This document shows positions 16,902 to 24,808 of a stretch of DNA of 64,000 nt, in pieces. The stretch covers positions 1,698,282 to 1,762,281 of the forward strand of contig NZ_LWLP01000001.1 of assembly GCF_001641125.1 (NCBI RefSeq), written 5' to 3'. The position numbers were made by a program, and so were the translations under genes. Origin of the DNA: Arthrobacter sp. OY3WO11 (GTDB taxonomy: Bacteria > Actinomycetota > Actinomycetes > Actinomycetales > Micrococcaceae). The notes beneath the pieces were generated by a model that made no database searches, was not told where the DNA came from, and was given only the letters and a program-made list of their open reading frames with translations. The stretch's first letter is position 1. Every line of letters begins with the position of its first letter.

Positions 16902-17657
16902 TTACAGGGTCACCTGGACGGCTGATTCCGGCAGCAGCCTGGTGTAATCCGCAGGTAGGGGGAGCTCAGTCCCGATGCTGTCGGAGAAGGCTTTCATCAC
17001 AAAGCCGGTGGTCAGCGTCTGCCACACCCCGATCTTGCGGAGCATGAAGTGGCCGGCACCCTTGAGGGCAACGTACTGCATGCTGGCTGCCTCGGCAGAG
17101 GCACGCCGGGCGAACAGCAGGGACGCAGAGGCGCTGGTCCACCTGTCCGTGGTCCCGTGCACAATAAGCACCTTGCGGTTGGCCACGCCGGACGTGGGAG
17201 TTGCGGGGTTGAGCCAGGGGGCAAGGGCGACGACGGCCTCCACGCCTGGGTGGTCCGCGGCGATCACAGCGGTGAGCCCGCCCATGGAATGGCCTACCAC
17301 GAACACGGGCACGTCCGGGTGCTGCTCCCGGATCCGGGCGAGTGCCCAGCGGGCGTCCTGCAGCGGAGACATGTCAGGACCATTCCAGCCGCGAACGCTG
17401 TTGCGGAGCGACCACACGGCCAGCCCGTGCTTCCGCCCGGCGCGGTGCAGATGCCAGGCGAAGGGCACCATCCTTGCCGGACTCAGGTGCCTGGCCTCCA
17501 CCGGCTCACGGCTTTGGGATTTGCCCCCGTGCAGGACCAGGGCGACGCCCCGCGTGGGCCCTGACGAATTCCGGACGCTGAGCACTGCCTGCCGCGCAGC
17601 GCCGGGTGCTTCGGAAGTGCGCGCGCCGCCGTTTTTCTCAGTATTGCTGTTGGCCAT
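16902..17657 (-). CDS. Alpha/beta hydrolase
   Basis: A 251-residue hydrolase. VALVLHGGKSQS gives the oxyanion strand, VFVVGHSMGGLTAV the nucleophile Ser, HGTTDRWTSA the acid and GAGHFMLR the His. There is no signal peptide and no lid insertion, and it resembles Serine aminopeptidase S33/lysophospholipase-type proteins. It diverges from the YibE/F gene. The substrate is unknown. Confidence 0.83.
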   Translation of the reverse strand: MANSNTEKNGGARTSEAPGAARQAVLSVRNSSGPTRGVALVLHGGKSQSREPVEARHLSPARMVPFAWHLHRAGRKHGLAVWSLRNSVRGWNGPDMSPLQDARWALARIREQHPDVPVFVVGHSMGGLTAVIAADHPGVEAVVALAPWLNPATPTSGVANRKVLIVHGTTDRWTSASASLLFARRASAEAASMQYVALKGAGHFMLRKIGVWQTLTTGFVMKAFSDSIGTELPLPADYTRLLPESAVQVTL

Positions 17658-17742
17658 ACCTGGTACCTCCGAGTCCCCGATGATCCGTTTATCAACCCTA
17701 CGGTGCCGGACGTAGAGTTCAATGTATGAGGTTTTACAGCTG

Positions 17743-19188
17743 ATGGGGTCCGGTCACTCCCACGCTTCCACAGGTCATTCGGAGCCAACGCCGGAGGCGA
17801 TGGCCGCCCGGCGGAAGGCAAACCGCATCCTCGCGGCAGTGCTGATTCCGCTGACGCTGCTCACACTCGCAGGGATGGCGATGCTGTGGCCCTCGGGCAG
17901 CAAGGAGGGCATCTCCCTGGCCAACCCCTACTCCGCCGCTCCCGGTGTCACCTTCGACACCGGCGCCATCCAGAGCGTGGTGACGGAAAACTGCATGCAG
18001 GGTATTGCCCAACAGGGCCAGGGTGACCAGGCCCAAGCCCAGCAGGGCCAGCAGAGCCAACAGGGATCAGACTGCACTTTTGCCTTCACGGAACCGGACA
18101 AGGGCGGAAGCCCGGTCAAGGTGGTGATCAACCCGGACGTCGCGAAGTCGCACGGGGTGAAGGCCGGTGACCAGATCCGCTACCTGAACCTGTCCAACGC
18201 CCAGGGCGCCTCCGCGTCCCAGGGTTCGCCCGCCTTCATCTTTGTGGACTTCGTCCGGACCCTGCCGATCGTCCTGCTGGCGCTCCTGTACGCGGCGGTG
18301 GTGATCGCTGTTGCCCGCTGGAGGGGACTCCGTGCCCTGATCGGACTTGTCGGCGCGTATTTCGTGCTGGCCAGCTTTATGCTTCCCGGGCTGGTGGAAG
18401 GGAAACCGCCGCTCCTGCTGGCCCTGGTGGGATCCACGGTGATCATGATCGGGGTCCTGTATTTCGCCCACGGCTTCTCGGCCAGGACCTCCACCGCACT
18501 GCTGGGCACGATGTTCGGGCTGGGGATCACGGCGCTCCTGGCCGCCTGGGCAACCGGCGCGGCCAATCTTGCCGGTGTGGGGAACCACGAGGCAACCACC
18601 CTGGTGAACACCTCCGCCAACATCTCCATCTCCGGCGTCATCCTGTGCGGGCTCATCATCTCCGGCCTCGGCGTCCTCAATGACGTGACCATCACCCAGT
18701 CCTCCGCGGTGTGGGAACTGTACGAACTGGCGCCGGGCAGCAGCGCGCGGAAACTCTTCACCTCGGCCATGCGGATCGGCCGGGACCACATCGCTTCCAC
18801 CGTTTACACCATCGCGTTCGCTTACGCCGGCGCGGCCCTTCCCATCCTCATCATCGTGATGCTCTACGACCGCCCGCTCGCTGACACGCTCACCAGCGCG
18901 GAGCTGTCCGAGGAAGTCATCCGGACCCTCGTGGGCTCCATCGGGCTGGTCCTGGCCATTCCGGTCACCACGCTGATCGCTGTGTTGGTGGTCAAGGCCA
19001 CCGGAGTCCGGGCAGGAGTCCCGGAGGCTCAGGCGCCACAAGCAACCGAAGCAGGCGGCCAGGGGGAGCCGGGCGTGGATGACACCGGCTCGCTGGCCGC
19101 AGCAGCCCTTGCCCGCCGGTCGCGCCTTTCCGCCGGGGAGCCGGAGGACGCGCCCACCAGGCGTGGACGCCGGGCAGACCGCGGCTGA
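17743..19188 (+). CDS. YibE/F family integral membrane protein
   Basis: A 481-residue membrane protein. One helix near residue 33 (ILAAVLIPLTLLTLAGMAML) is followed by an extracytoplasmic domain with a QGQGDQAQAQQGQQSQQG low-complexity stretch, then about seven helices from residue 165 on, with the YibE/F signature GLGVLNDVTITQSSAVWEL. The start is set at ATG 17743 because a -10-like TAGAGT (17713-17718) would start the transcript after the earlier in-frame ATG 17722. Function is unknown; the N-terminal HSHASTGHSE may bind metal. Confidence 0.82.
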   Translation: MGSGHSHASTGHSEPTPEAMAARRKANRILAAVLIPLTLLTLAGMAMLWPSGSKEGISLANPYSAAPGVTFDTGAIQSVVTENCMQGIAQQGQGDQAQAQQGQQSQQGSDCTFAFTEPDKGGSPVKVVINPDVAKSHGVKAGDQIRYLNLSNAQGASASQGSPAFIFVDFVRTLPIVLLALLYAAVVIAVARWRGLRALIGLVGAYFVLASFMLPGLVEGKPPLLLALVGSTVIMIGVLYFAHGFSARTSTALLGTMFGLGITALLAAWATGAANLAGVGNHEATTLVNTSANISISGVILCGLIISGLGVLNDVTITQSSAVWELYELAPGSSARKLFTSAMRIGRDHIASTVYTIAFAYAGAALPILIIVMLYDRPLADTLTSAELSEEVIRTLVGSIGLVLAIPVTTLIAVLVVKATGVRAGVPEAQAPQATEAGGQGEPGVDDTGSLAAAALARRSRLSAGEPEDAPTRRGRRADRG

Positions 19189-19225
19189 ACCAATACGGCA
19201 AACAGCCCGATTTGCCCGGCTTTGC

Positions 19226-19231
19226 AACAAT
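19226..19231 (+). promoter_or_regulatory. -10 element for a leaderless dusB transcript
   Basis: AACAAT ends six bases before the GTG start at 19238, and no Shine-Dalgarno sequence is present. This fits transcription starting at or next to the start codon. Confidence 0.4.
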
Positions 19232-19237
19232 GGACAG

Positions 19238-20416
19238 GTGACTGTTGCAGCAACCCCTCCCGCCCCCAAGCTGGAACTCCCGCCCCTGAAGCTGGGTCCC
19301 ATCACCGTGGACACGCCGGTGATCCTGGCGCCCATGGCCGGCATCACCAACTCCGCCTTTCGCCGTCTGTGCCGTGAATACGGCGGCGGCATGTACGTGG
19401 CCGAGATGGTCACCTCCCGTGCCCTGGTGGAGCGGACCCCGGAGTCCCTGCGGATCATTTCCCACGACGACGACGAAAAGGTGCGGTCCGTCCAGCTCTA
19501 CGGCGTGGACCCGGTGACAGTAGGCGCGGCTGTGCGCATGCTCGTCGAGGAGGACCGCGCGGACCATATCGACCTCAACTTCGGCTGCCCCGTTCCCAAG
19601 GTCACCCGCCGGGGCGGCGGCTCGGCCCTGCCCTGGAAGATCGACCTTTTCACCTCGATCGTGCAGACCGCCGTCAGGGAAGCGTCAAAGGGCAATGTTC
19701 CGCTGACCATCAAGATGCGCAAGGGCATCGACGACGACCACCTCACGTACCTTGACGCCGGCCGCATTGCGCGCGATGCCGGCGTTGCCGCCGTCGCCCT
19801 TCACGGCAGGACGGCCGCCCAGTTCTATTCCGGACAGGCCGACTGGTCCGCCATCGCCCGCCTGCGCGAGGCCCTGCCGGACATTCCGGTGCTGGGCAAC
19901 GGGGACATCTGGTCCGCGGAAGACGCGGTCCGGATGGTCCGCGAAACCGGTGTTGACGGCGTAGTGGTGGGCCGCGGCTGCCAGGGCCGGCCCTGGCTGT
20001 TCGGTGACCTGCAGGCTGCCTTCGAAGGCAGCGACACCCGGCACAAGCCGAATCTGGGCCAAGTAGCCCAGGGGGTTTACCGGCACGCCGAACTCATGGT
20101 GGAAACCTTCGCTGACGAGGGCAAGGCGCTGCGGGAGATCCGCAAGCACATCGCCTGGTACTTCAAGGGCTACGTGGTGGGCGGCGAACTCCGCACGCGG
20201 ATGGCGCTGGTGAACAGCCTCGAGGAACTGCGCGCCGCCCTGGACGAGCTCGACGTCGACTCGCCCTACCCGGGCGGCGACGCGGAAGGTCCCCGCGGCC
20301 GTGCCGGCTCACCGAAGAAGCCCGCATTGCCGAAGGACTGGCTGGAATCCCGAGCCCTTAACGCTGACCAGTCGCGGGACATCTCCGCGGCGGAACTGGA
20401 TGTTTCCGGTGGCTGA
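19238..20416 (+). CDS. dusB: tRNA-dihydrouridine synthase B
   Basis: A 392-residue FMN enzyme that reduces uridines in the tRNA D-loop. The TIM barrel begins TPVILAPMAGITNSAFRRLCREYGGGMYVAEMVTSRAL; the catalytic Cys is in DLNFGCPVPKVTRRGGGSAL; the phosphate-binding end is VVGRGCQGRPWLF. The C-terminus has the helical tRNA-binding domain. GTG 19238 is the start that fits the family N-terminus; the longer frame runs back into the YibE/F gene. The stop overlaps the start of dgt. Confidence 0.94.
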   Translation: MTVAATPPAPKLELPPLKLGPITVDTPVILAPMAGITNSAFRRLCREYGGGMYVAEMVTSRALVERTPESLRIISHDDDEKVRSVQLYGVDPVTVGAAVRMLVEEDRADHIDLNFGCPVPKVTRRGGGSALPWKIDLFTSIVQTAVREASKGNVPLTIKMRKGIDDDHLTYLDAGRIARDAGVAAVALHGRTAAQFYSGQADWSAIARLREALPDIPVLGNGDIWSAEDAVRMVRETGVDGVVVGRGCQGRPWLFGDLQAAFEGSDTRHKPNLGQVAQGVYRHAELMVETFADEGKALREIRKHIAWYFKGYVVGGELRTRMALVNSLEELRAALDELDVDSPYPGGDAEGPRGRAGSPKKPALPKDWLESRALNADQSRDISAAELDVSGG

Positions 20417-21698
20417 AACGCGCACTGCAGCCCCCGTCCTGCCGGGCTATGACACGCACGACTCCGCCCGCTGGGTGGAGGAACCGCCCAAGAACGTCTA
20501 CCGCTCGGACTTTGAACGGGACCGTGCCCGGGTGCTGCATTCCTCGGCGCTCCGCCGGCTGGGCGCCAAGACCCAGGTGGTGGCGCCGGACACGGACGAT
20601 TTTGTCCGCACCCGCCTGACCCACAGCCTCGAGGTTGCCCAGGTGGGCCGCGAGCTGGGCCGTTCCCTGGGCTGCGATCCGGACGTTGTGGACACCGCCT
20701 GCCTCAGCCACGACCTCGGCCACCCGCCGTTCGGGCACAACGGGGAGTCGGCGCTCAACGAAGTGGCGCACGCCATCGGCGGCTTCGAGGGCAACGCCCA
20801 GACCCTCCGCCTGCTGACCCGGCTGGAGCCCAAGGTGCTGACGCCTGACGGCCACCCCGCAGGCCTGAACCTCACCAGGGCCAGCCTGGATGCGGCAGCC
20901 AAATACCCGTGGTCCGCACTGGAGGCCCCGGTGATCCACGGCCAGCGGACCAGCAAGTTCGGCGCCTACGAGGACGACCTGCCGATCTTCAACTGGATAC
21001 GGGAGGGGGCTCCGGAGCGCCGCTCCTGCCTGGAGGCCCAGGTGATGGACCTCGCAGACGACATCTCCTATTCCGTGCACGACGTCGAGGACGCGATCGT
21101 GGCCGGGCACTTCCAGCTGCGCTGGATGGACAACCCGGACCACCGCGCCCGGGTGGTGGGTTACGCCAAGCAGTGGTACCTTCCGCACAACGATCCCGCC
21201 GCCATCGACGCCGCCCTGGCCCGGCTTGAAGCCACGGACGTCTGGGTCCGCGAGGCCGACGGCAGCCGCAAAGCCATGGCGGCCCTGAAAAACATGACCA
21301 GCCAGCTGATTGGCAGGTTCTGCCAGAGCGCGCTGGAAACCACCCGCGCCGTGTACGGCCCGGAGAACCTGACGCGGTTCAACGCCGAGCTCATGGTTCC
21401 GGACGAGACCGTCATGGAGATCGCCGTCATGAAGGGCCTGGCTACCACCTTCGTGATGACCACCGAGCACCGACAGCCCATCTACGAGCGCCAGCGGGAG
21501 GTGCTCCATGCCCTGGTCACGGCGCTGAGCGCCACCGGCGACCGGCACCTGGAACCGATGTTCGCGGCGGACTGGCGGGATGCGCCCGACGACGGTGCCC
21601 GCCTTCGCGTGGTCATCGACCAGGTGGCGTCGCTGACAGATGGTTCGGCGCTGGCCATGTACGAACGGCTGGTAGGGAGCCTGCCGTCGCTGTGGTGA
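20409..21698 (+). CDS. dgt: Deoxyguanosinetriphosphate triphosphohydrolase-like HD protein
   Basis: A 429-residue HD-domain protein. The metal ligands are in RTRLTHSLEVAQ, CLSHDLGHPPFGHNGE and, further on, MDLADDISYSVHDVED. It hydrolyses dNTPs to deoxynucleosides and tripolyphosphate, shaping dNTP pools next to DNA primase. GTG 20409 (MAETRTAAP) overlaps the last codons of dusB; an in-frame ATG at 20400 adds only three residues and cannot be excluded. The dusB-dgt-dnaG order is a typical actinobacterial arrangement. Confidence 0.93.
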   Translation: MAETRTAAPVLPGYDTHDSARWVEEPPKNVYRSDFERDRARVLHSSALRRLGAKTQVVAPDTDDFVRTRLTHSLEVAQVGRELGRSLGCDPDVVDTACLSHDLGHPPFGHNGESALNEVAHAIGGFEGNAQTLRLLTRLEPKVLTPDGHPAGLNLTRASLDAAAKYPWSALEAPVIHGQRTSKFGAYEDDLPIFNWIREGAPERRSCLEAQVMDLADDISYSVHDVEDAIVAGHFQLRWMDNPDHRARVVGYAKQWYLPHNDPAAIDAALARLEATDVWVREADGSRKAMAALKNMTSQLIGRFCQSALETTRAVYGPENLTRFNAELMVPDETVMEIAVMKGLATTFVMTTEHRQPIYERQREVLHALVTALSATGDRHLEPMFAADWRDAPDDGARLRVVIDQVASLTDGSALAMYERLVGSLPSLW

Positions 21699-21768
21699 TT
21701 GACGCCGTGGTGATGAGCGCTGTGGTGAGGAATGCCACGTGGCGCTCATCGCCGTCGTACCCCGGCAC

Positions 21769-21774
21769 TAGGAT
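21769..21774 (+). promoter_or_regulatory. -10 element for a leaderless dnaG transcript
   Basis: TAGGAT ends six bases before GTG 21781. No ribosome binding site is visible, so transcription probably starts at the start codon. Confidence 0.55.
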
Positions 21775-21780
21775 GGCTCT

Positions 21781-23709
21781 GTGCCAGGGCTGATCAAACG
21801 CGAAGATATTGACGAAGTCCGCCAGCGCACGGACATCAAGGAAGTGGTCGACGGGTACGTCACGCTCAAGGGCGCCGGGCTGGGAACCTTCAAAGGCCTG
21901 TGCCCCTTCCACGACGAACGTTCCCCTTCCTTCACCGTCCGGCCGCAGGTGGGCCGCTACCACTGCTTCGGCTGCGGCGAAGACGGCGACGTCATCGCCT
22001 TCGTGCAGAAACAGGACCACAGCTCCTTCCAGGAAGCTGTGGAGAAGCTGGCCGCCCGGATCGGGTACGAGCTGCGGTACGAGGACGGCGGAACCGGCCC
22101 CAACCGCGAGGAAGTGGGGCGCCGGCAGCGGCTGCTGGACGCCCACAAGATCGCCGACGAGTTCTTCCAGGCGCAGCTGCTGACGCCCGGCGCCGCAGAG
22201 GCACGCACCTTCCTGCACGGCCGCGGGTTCGACCGCGCAGCCGCAGAACAGTTCGGCGTTGGCTACGCTCCGCAGGGCTGGGACGCGCTGCTCAAGCACC
22301 TCCGCGGCCGCGGCTTCACGGATGCGGAACTCAAGCTGACGGGGATGTTCTCCGAAGGCAACCGGGGGATCTACGACCGCTTCCGCGGGCGCCTGATCTG
22401 GCCCATCCGCGACATCGCCGGCGACACCATCGGCTTCGGCGCCCGCAAGCTCTATGAGGACGACCAGGGCCCCAAGTACCTCAACACCCCCGAGACCACG
22501 CTCTACAAGAAGTCCCAGGTGCTGTACGGCATCGACCTCGCCAAGCGCAGCATCGCCAAGGACCGGCAGCTTGTGGTGGTGGAGGGCTATACGGACGTGA
22601 TGGCCTGCCACCTTGCAGGAATCACGACGGCGGTGGCCACCTGCGGCACCGCGTTCGGCACCGAACACATTAAGATCGCCCGCCGCCTGCTGTCCGACGA
22701 CGGCACCGGGGGAGAGGTCATCTTCACCTTCGACGGCGACGCCGCCGGGCAGAAGGCGGCGCTGCGCGCTTTCGAGGAGGACCAGCGCTTCACTGCCCAG
22801 ACGTACGTGGCGGTGGAGCCCAGCGGCGCAGATCCCTGCGACCTGCGCCAAAGCAGGGGCGACGAAGCCGTGCACGCGCTGGTGCAGTCCCGCCGGCCCC
22901 TGTTTGAGTTCGCCATCCGGACCACCCTGAAACAGTTCAACCTGGACACCGTGGAGGGGCGGGTCCAGGGCCTGAAAGCCTCGGTGCCGGTGGTTGCCGC
23001 CATCCGGGACGCCTCCACCCGGACCGGCTACTGCCAGGCCCTCACAGGCTGGCTGGGCATGCCGGACCCCAACGAAGTCCTGCGGATGGTCACGGCAGAA
23101 GTCAAAAACGCCGGCAAGCGCGGCGACCAGGGAGGGGCTCCCGCTGCCGCTCCCCGGACCTCCGCCCCCGCAGCCGCACCCGGAGGTCCCGGCGTAGCTG
23201 CAGGGCCGCCGTCGGGAGCTGTGCCGTCCTACCACCGGCCCGACCCCCGGGACCCCGTGGCCTCCATGGAGCGGCAGGCGCTGGAGGTTGCCCTGCAGGA
23301 GCCGTCACTCCTGGTTGGCGGGGTCTGGGAACGCTTCTCGGCCGCCCGCTTCGCCACCCCCGCCTTCCAGGCCGTTCACGATGCCATGCGGGCCACGGAT
23401 CCCGCCCTCACGGCCGACCCCGTCCGGTGGGTTGAGCATGTGATGCACGAGGTTCCGGAACCGTTGCGGCCCCTGGTCTCCGAGCTTGCTGTTGTTCCGT
23501 TGCCCGCCAGCACCGAAGAAGCCGTGCAGAAGTACTGCCGGGACATCCTCTCCCGGCTGTTCGAGCTTCAGATCACCCGGGTCAAGGCGGATAAGATGGG
23601 CCAGCTCCAGCGGTTGGACCCCGCGGCTGATCCCGAAACGTACCAGCGGCTCAACCGCGAACTGATGATGCTGGAGATGGAACGCCGGGCGCTCAGGTCG
23701 GACGCCTGA
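21781..23709 (+). CDS. dnaG: DNA primase
   Basis: A 642-residue primase that makes RNA primers at the fork. The CHC2 zinc ligands are Cys41, His44, Cys62 and Cys65. The TOPRIM core is visible as VVVEGYTDVMACHLAG and the acidic pair FTFDGDAAG. A proline/alanine-rich linker (about residues 450-485) leads to the C-terminal helicase-binding domain. The start is GTG 21781, giving MPGLIKREDIDEVRQRTDI, a conserved primase N-terminus. It follows dgt by 82 bases with its own leaderless-type promoter. Confidence 0.97.
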   Translation: MPGLIKREDIDEVRQRTDIKEVVDGYVTLKGAGLGTFKGLCPFHDERSPSFTVRPQVGRYHCFGCGEDGDVIAFVQKQDHSSFQEAVEKLAARIGYELRYEDGGTGPNREEVGRRQRLLDAHKIADEFFQAQLLTPGAAEARTFLHGRGFDRAAAEQFGVGYAPQGWDALLKHLRGRGFTDAELKLTGMFSEGNRGIYDRFRGRLIWPIRDIAGDTIGFGARKLYEDDQGPKYLNTPETTLYKKSQVLYGIDLAKRSIAKDRQLVVVEGYTDVMACHLAGITTAVATCGTAFGTEHIKIARRLLSDDGTGGEVIFTFDGDAAGQKAALRAFEEDQRFTAQTYVAVEPSGADPCDLRQSRGDEAVHALVQSRRPLFEFAIRTTLKQFNLDTVEGRVQGLKASVPVVAAIRDASTRTGYCQALTGWLGMPDPNEVLRMVTAEVKNAGKRGDQGGAPAAAPRTSAPAAAPGGPGVAAGPPSGAVPSYHRPDPRDPVASMERQALEVALQEPSLLVGGVWERFSAARFATPAFQAVHDAMRATDPALTADPVRWVEHVMHEVPEPLRPLVSELAVVPLPASTEEAVQKYCRDILSRLFELQITRVKADKMGQLQRLDPAADPETYQRLNRELMMLEMERRALRSDA

Positions 23710-23798
23710 TCTGCTGCCTCTGGGGTTTAGGACCCCTCGGTCCCGTTCCCCGATTTCGCTTCCAGCCGGGGTCTTTGCTAGGCTAATACCCGCTTCAT

Positions 23799-23871
23799 TC
23801 CTCCTTAGCTCAATTGGCAGAGCATTCGACTGTTAATCGAAGGGTTGCTGGTTCAAGTCCAGCAGGAGGAG
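23799..23871 (+). tRNA. tRNA-Asn (GTT), copy 1
   Basis: A 73-base cloverleaf with anticodon GTT in GACTGTTAATC. The acceptor stem is TCCTCCT with AGGAGGA, discriminator G, and the T arm is GCTGG-TTCAAGT-CCAGC. CCA is not encoded. A terminator follows directly. It is identical to a second copy 197 bases downstream. Confidence 0.97.
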
Positions 23872-23876
23872 CGCAC

Positions 23877-23911
23877 AATCCCCGTTCCGGCCTCCGGAAC
23901 GGGGATTTTTA
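23877..23911 (+). terminator. Rho-independent terminator after tRNA-Asn copy 1
   Basis: A 13-bp stem starting ATCCCCGTTCCGG with a 3-base loop is followed by a run of five T. Confidence 0.9.
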
Positions 23912-23995
23912 ATGCCTGCAACTGCCCGTTCCACCACGGAATAACGCCGATTTCACTTTGGCCGGAATCCTTTGCTAATGTCATACCTGCTTCAT

Positions 23996-24068
23996 TCCTC
24001 CTTAGCTCAATTGGCAGAGCATTCGACTGTTAATCGAAGGGTTGCTGGTTCAAGTCCAGCAGGAGGAG
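23996..24068 (+). tRNA. tRNA-Asn (GTT), copy 2
   Basis: The same 73-base sequence as copy 1 with no differences, including the preceding GCTTCAT. CCA is not encoded. Being separated by its own terminator, it is a separate transcription unit and looks like a local duplication kept identical. Confidence 0.97.
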
Positions 24069-24076
24069 CAACACGG

Positions 24077-24115
24077 AAAATCCCCGTTCCTCCTTTGGTA
24101 GGAACGGGGATTTTT
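24077..24115 (+). terminator. Rho-independent terminator after tRNA-Asn copy 2
   Basis: AAATCCCCGTTCCT pairs with AGGAACGGGGATTT around a short loop and ends in five T. Its outer stem matches the terminator of copy 1 while the inner stem and loop differ. Confidence 0.9.
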
Positions 24116-24120
24116 GTTGG

Positions 24121-24528
24121 TCAGACGAAGTCCATCTCCACCTGCAGGAAACGCTCCGCCTCCGCAATGGCGGCCAGGAACGCCTCTTTTTCGGTGGGTG
24201 ACTTCCGGGGCTGGCGGGGATTCCACTCGTGGGGTGCCGAATGGACGCGCACCACTCCGGTGTCCGGGGGCGCGTAGAAGATTCCGAAGCGCTGTACGGG
24301 CCACTCGGGGGAGGTCTCAGGGGCTACCAGCAGCGCGGCGTTGAAGGCGGGGTTGAACCACTGTGCGATGGGCCGCCGTCGGTCATCAGTGAACAGTCCC
24401 GCGGCGTACAGCGCTGCTGATTGCTCGCCGGCCTGGGCACACAGCCGCTCCCACCACAGTGGCAGTATCCGGTGATCGCACCGTTGCCATGTGGCCGGAA
24501 GCGGCGGTTGTTCCTGCCAGGTGGGCAC
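24121..24528 (-). CDS. Conserved hypothetical protein
   Basis: A 135-residue soluble protein that I do not recognise. It is rich in Trp and Pro (PTWQEQPPLPATWQRC, LPLWWERLCAQAGEQ, EWPVQRFGIFYAPPDTGVVRVHSAPHEWNPRQP) and ends in an acidic helix (SPTEKEAFLAAIAEAERFLQ). There is no signal peptide or membrane segment. A -10-like TAAAAT (24541-24536, minus strand) is seven bases before GTG 24528, which favours a leaderless start there over the in-frame GTG 24534. It is convergent with tRNA-Asn copy 2. Confidence 0.65.
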   Translation of the reverse strand: MPTWQEQPPLPATWQRCDHRILPLWWERLCAQAGEQSAALYAAGLFTDDRRRPIAQWFNPAFNAALLVAPETSPEWPVQRFGIFYAPPDTGVVRVHSAPHEWNPRQPRKSPTEKEAFLAAIAEAERFLQVEMDFV

Positions 24529-24612
24529 AAACACTATTTTATCGCGGGCGCCCTGCCGGTGGCAGGTACTTCACGCCCGCCACGCGCTTTGCTTCCGCCC
24601 TGCGGTGCGGGG

Positions 24613-24804
24613 TCAGGGTCGGTTCCAGGGCCCCGGGTTGACCCGGTACAGCAGTGCCGACCCTGCAACCATGCCCAGGGCAATGCCCATGGCAGGGTTG
24701 CCCAGGGCCCGGCCGGCGAAGTAGCCCGCGACGGCGCCAATCACCGCGCCGAGGAAAAGTCCCCGGCGGTTCCGGTGCGGCTTGCGCTTTGGCGTGTTCT
24801 TCAC
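24613..24804 (-). CDS. Small glycine-zipper membrane protein
   Basis: A 63-residue protein starting at GTG 24804, only four bases after the stop of the Bcr-type exporter and so probably translationally coupled to it. A basic N-terminus (KNTPKRKPHRNRRG) leads into a glycine-rich hydrophobic hairpin (FLGAVIGAVAGYFAGRALGNPAMGIALGMVAGSALLY) with GxxxG-type spacing. It could be a small accessory subunit, but no function is established. The in-frame extension to 24930 would overlap the exporter and is rejected. Confidence 0.62.
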   Translation of the reverse strand: MKNTPKRKPHRNRRGLFLGAVIGAVAGYFAGRALGNPAMGIALGMVAGSALLYRVNPGPWNRP

Positions 24805-24808
24805 GGCG

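Noticed and set aside
18067..19458. 463-residue minus-strand frame over YibE/F and dusB
   Set aside because: Shadow of the YibE/F membrane helices; no plausible translation start or motif.
20358..23235. Two long minus-strand frames (463 and 540 residues) over dgt and dnaG
   Set aside because: Antisense to conserved genes; composition is typical shadow sequence.
23799..24115. CRISPR-like array because of repeated blocks
   Set aside because: The repeats are two complete tRNA-Asn genes with terminators; there are no regular spacers and no cas genes.
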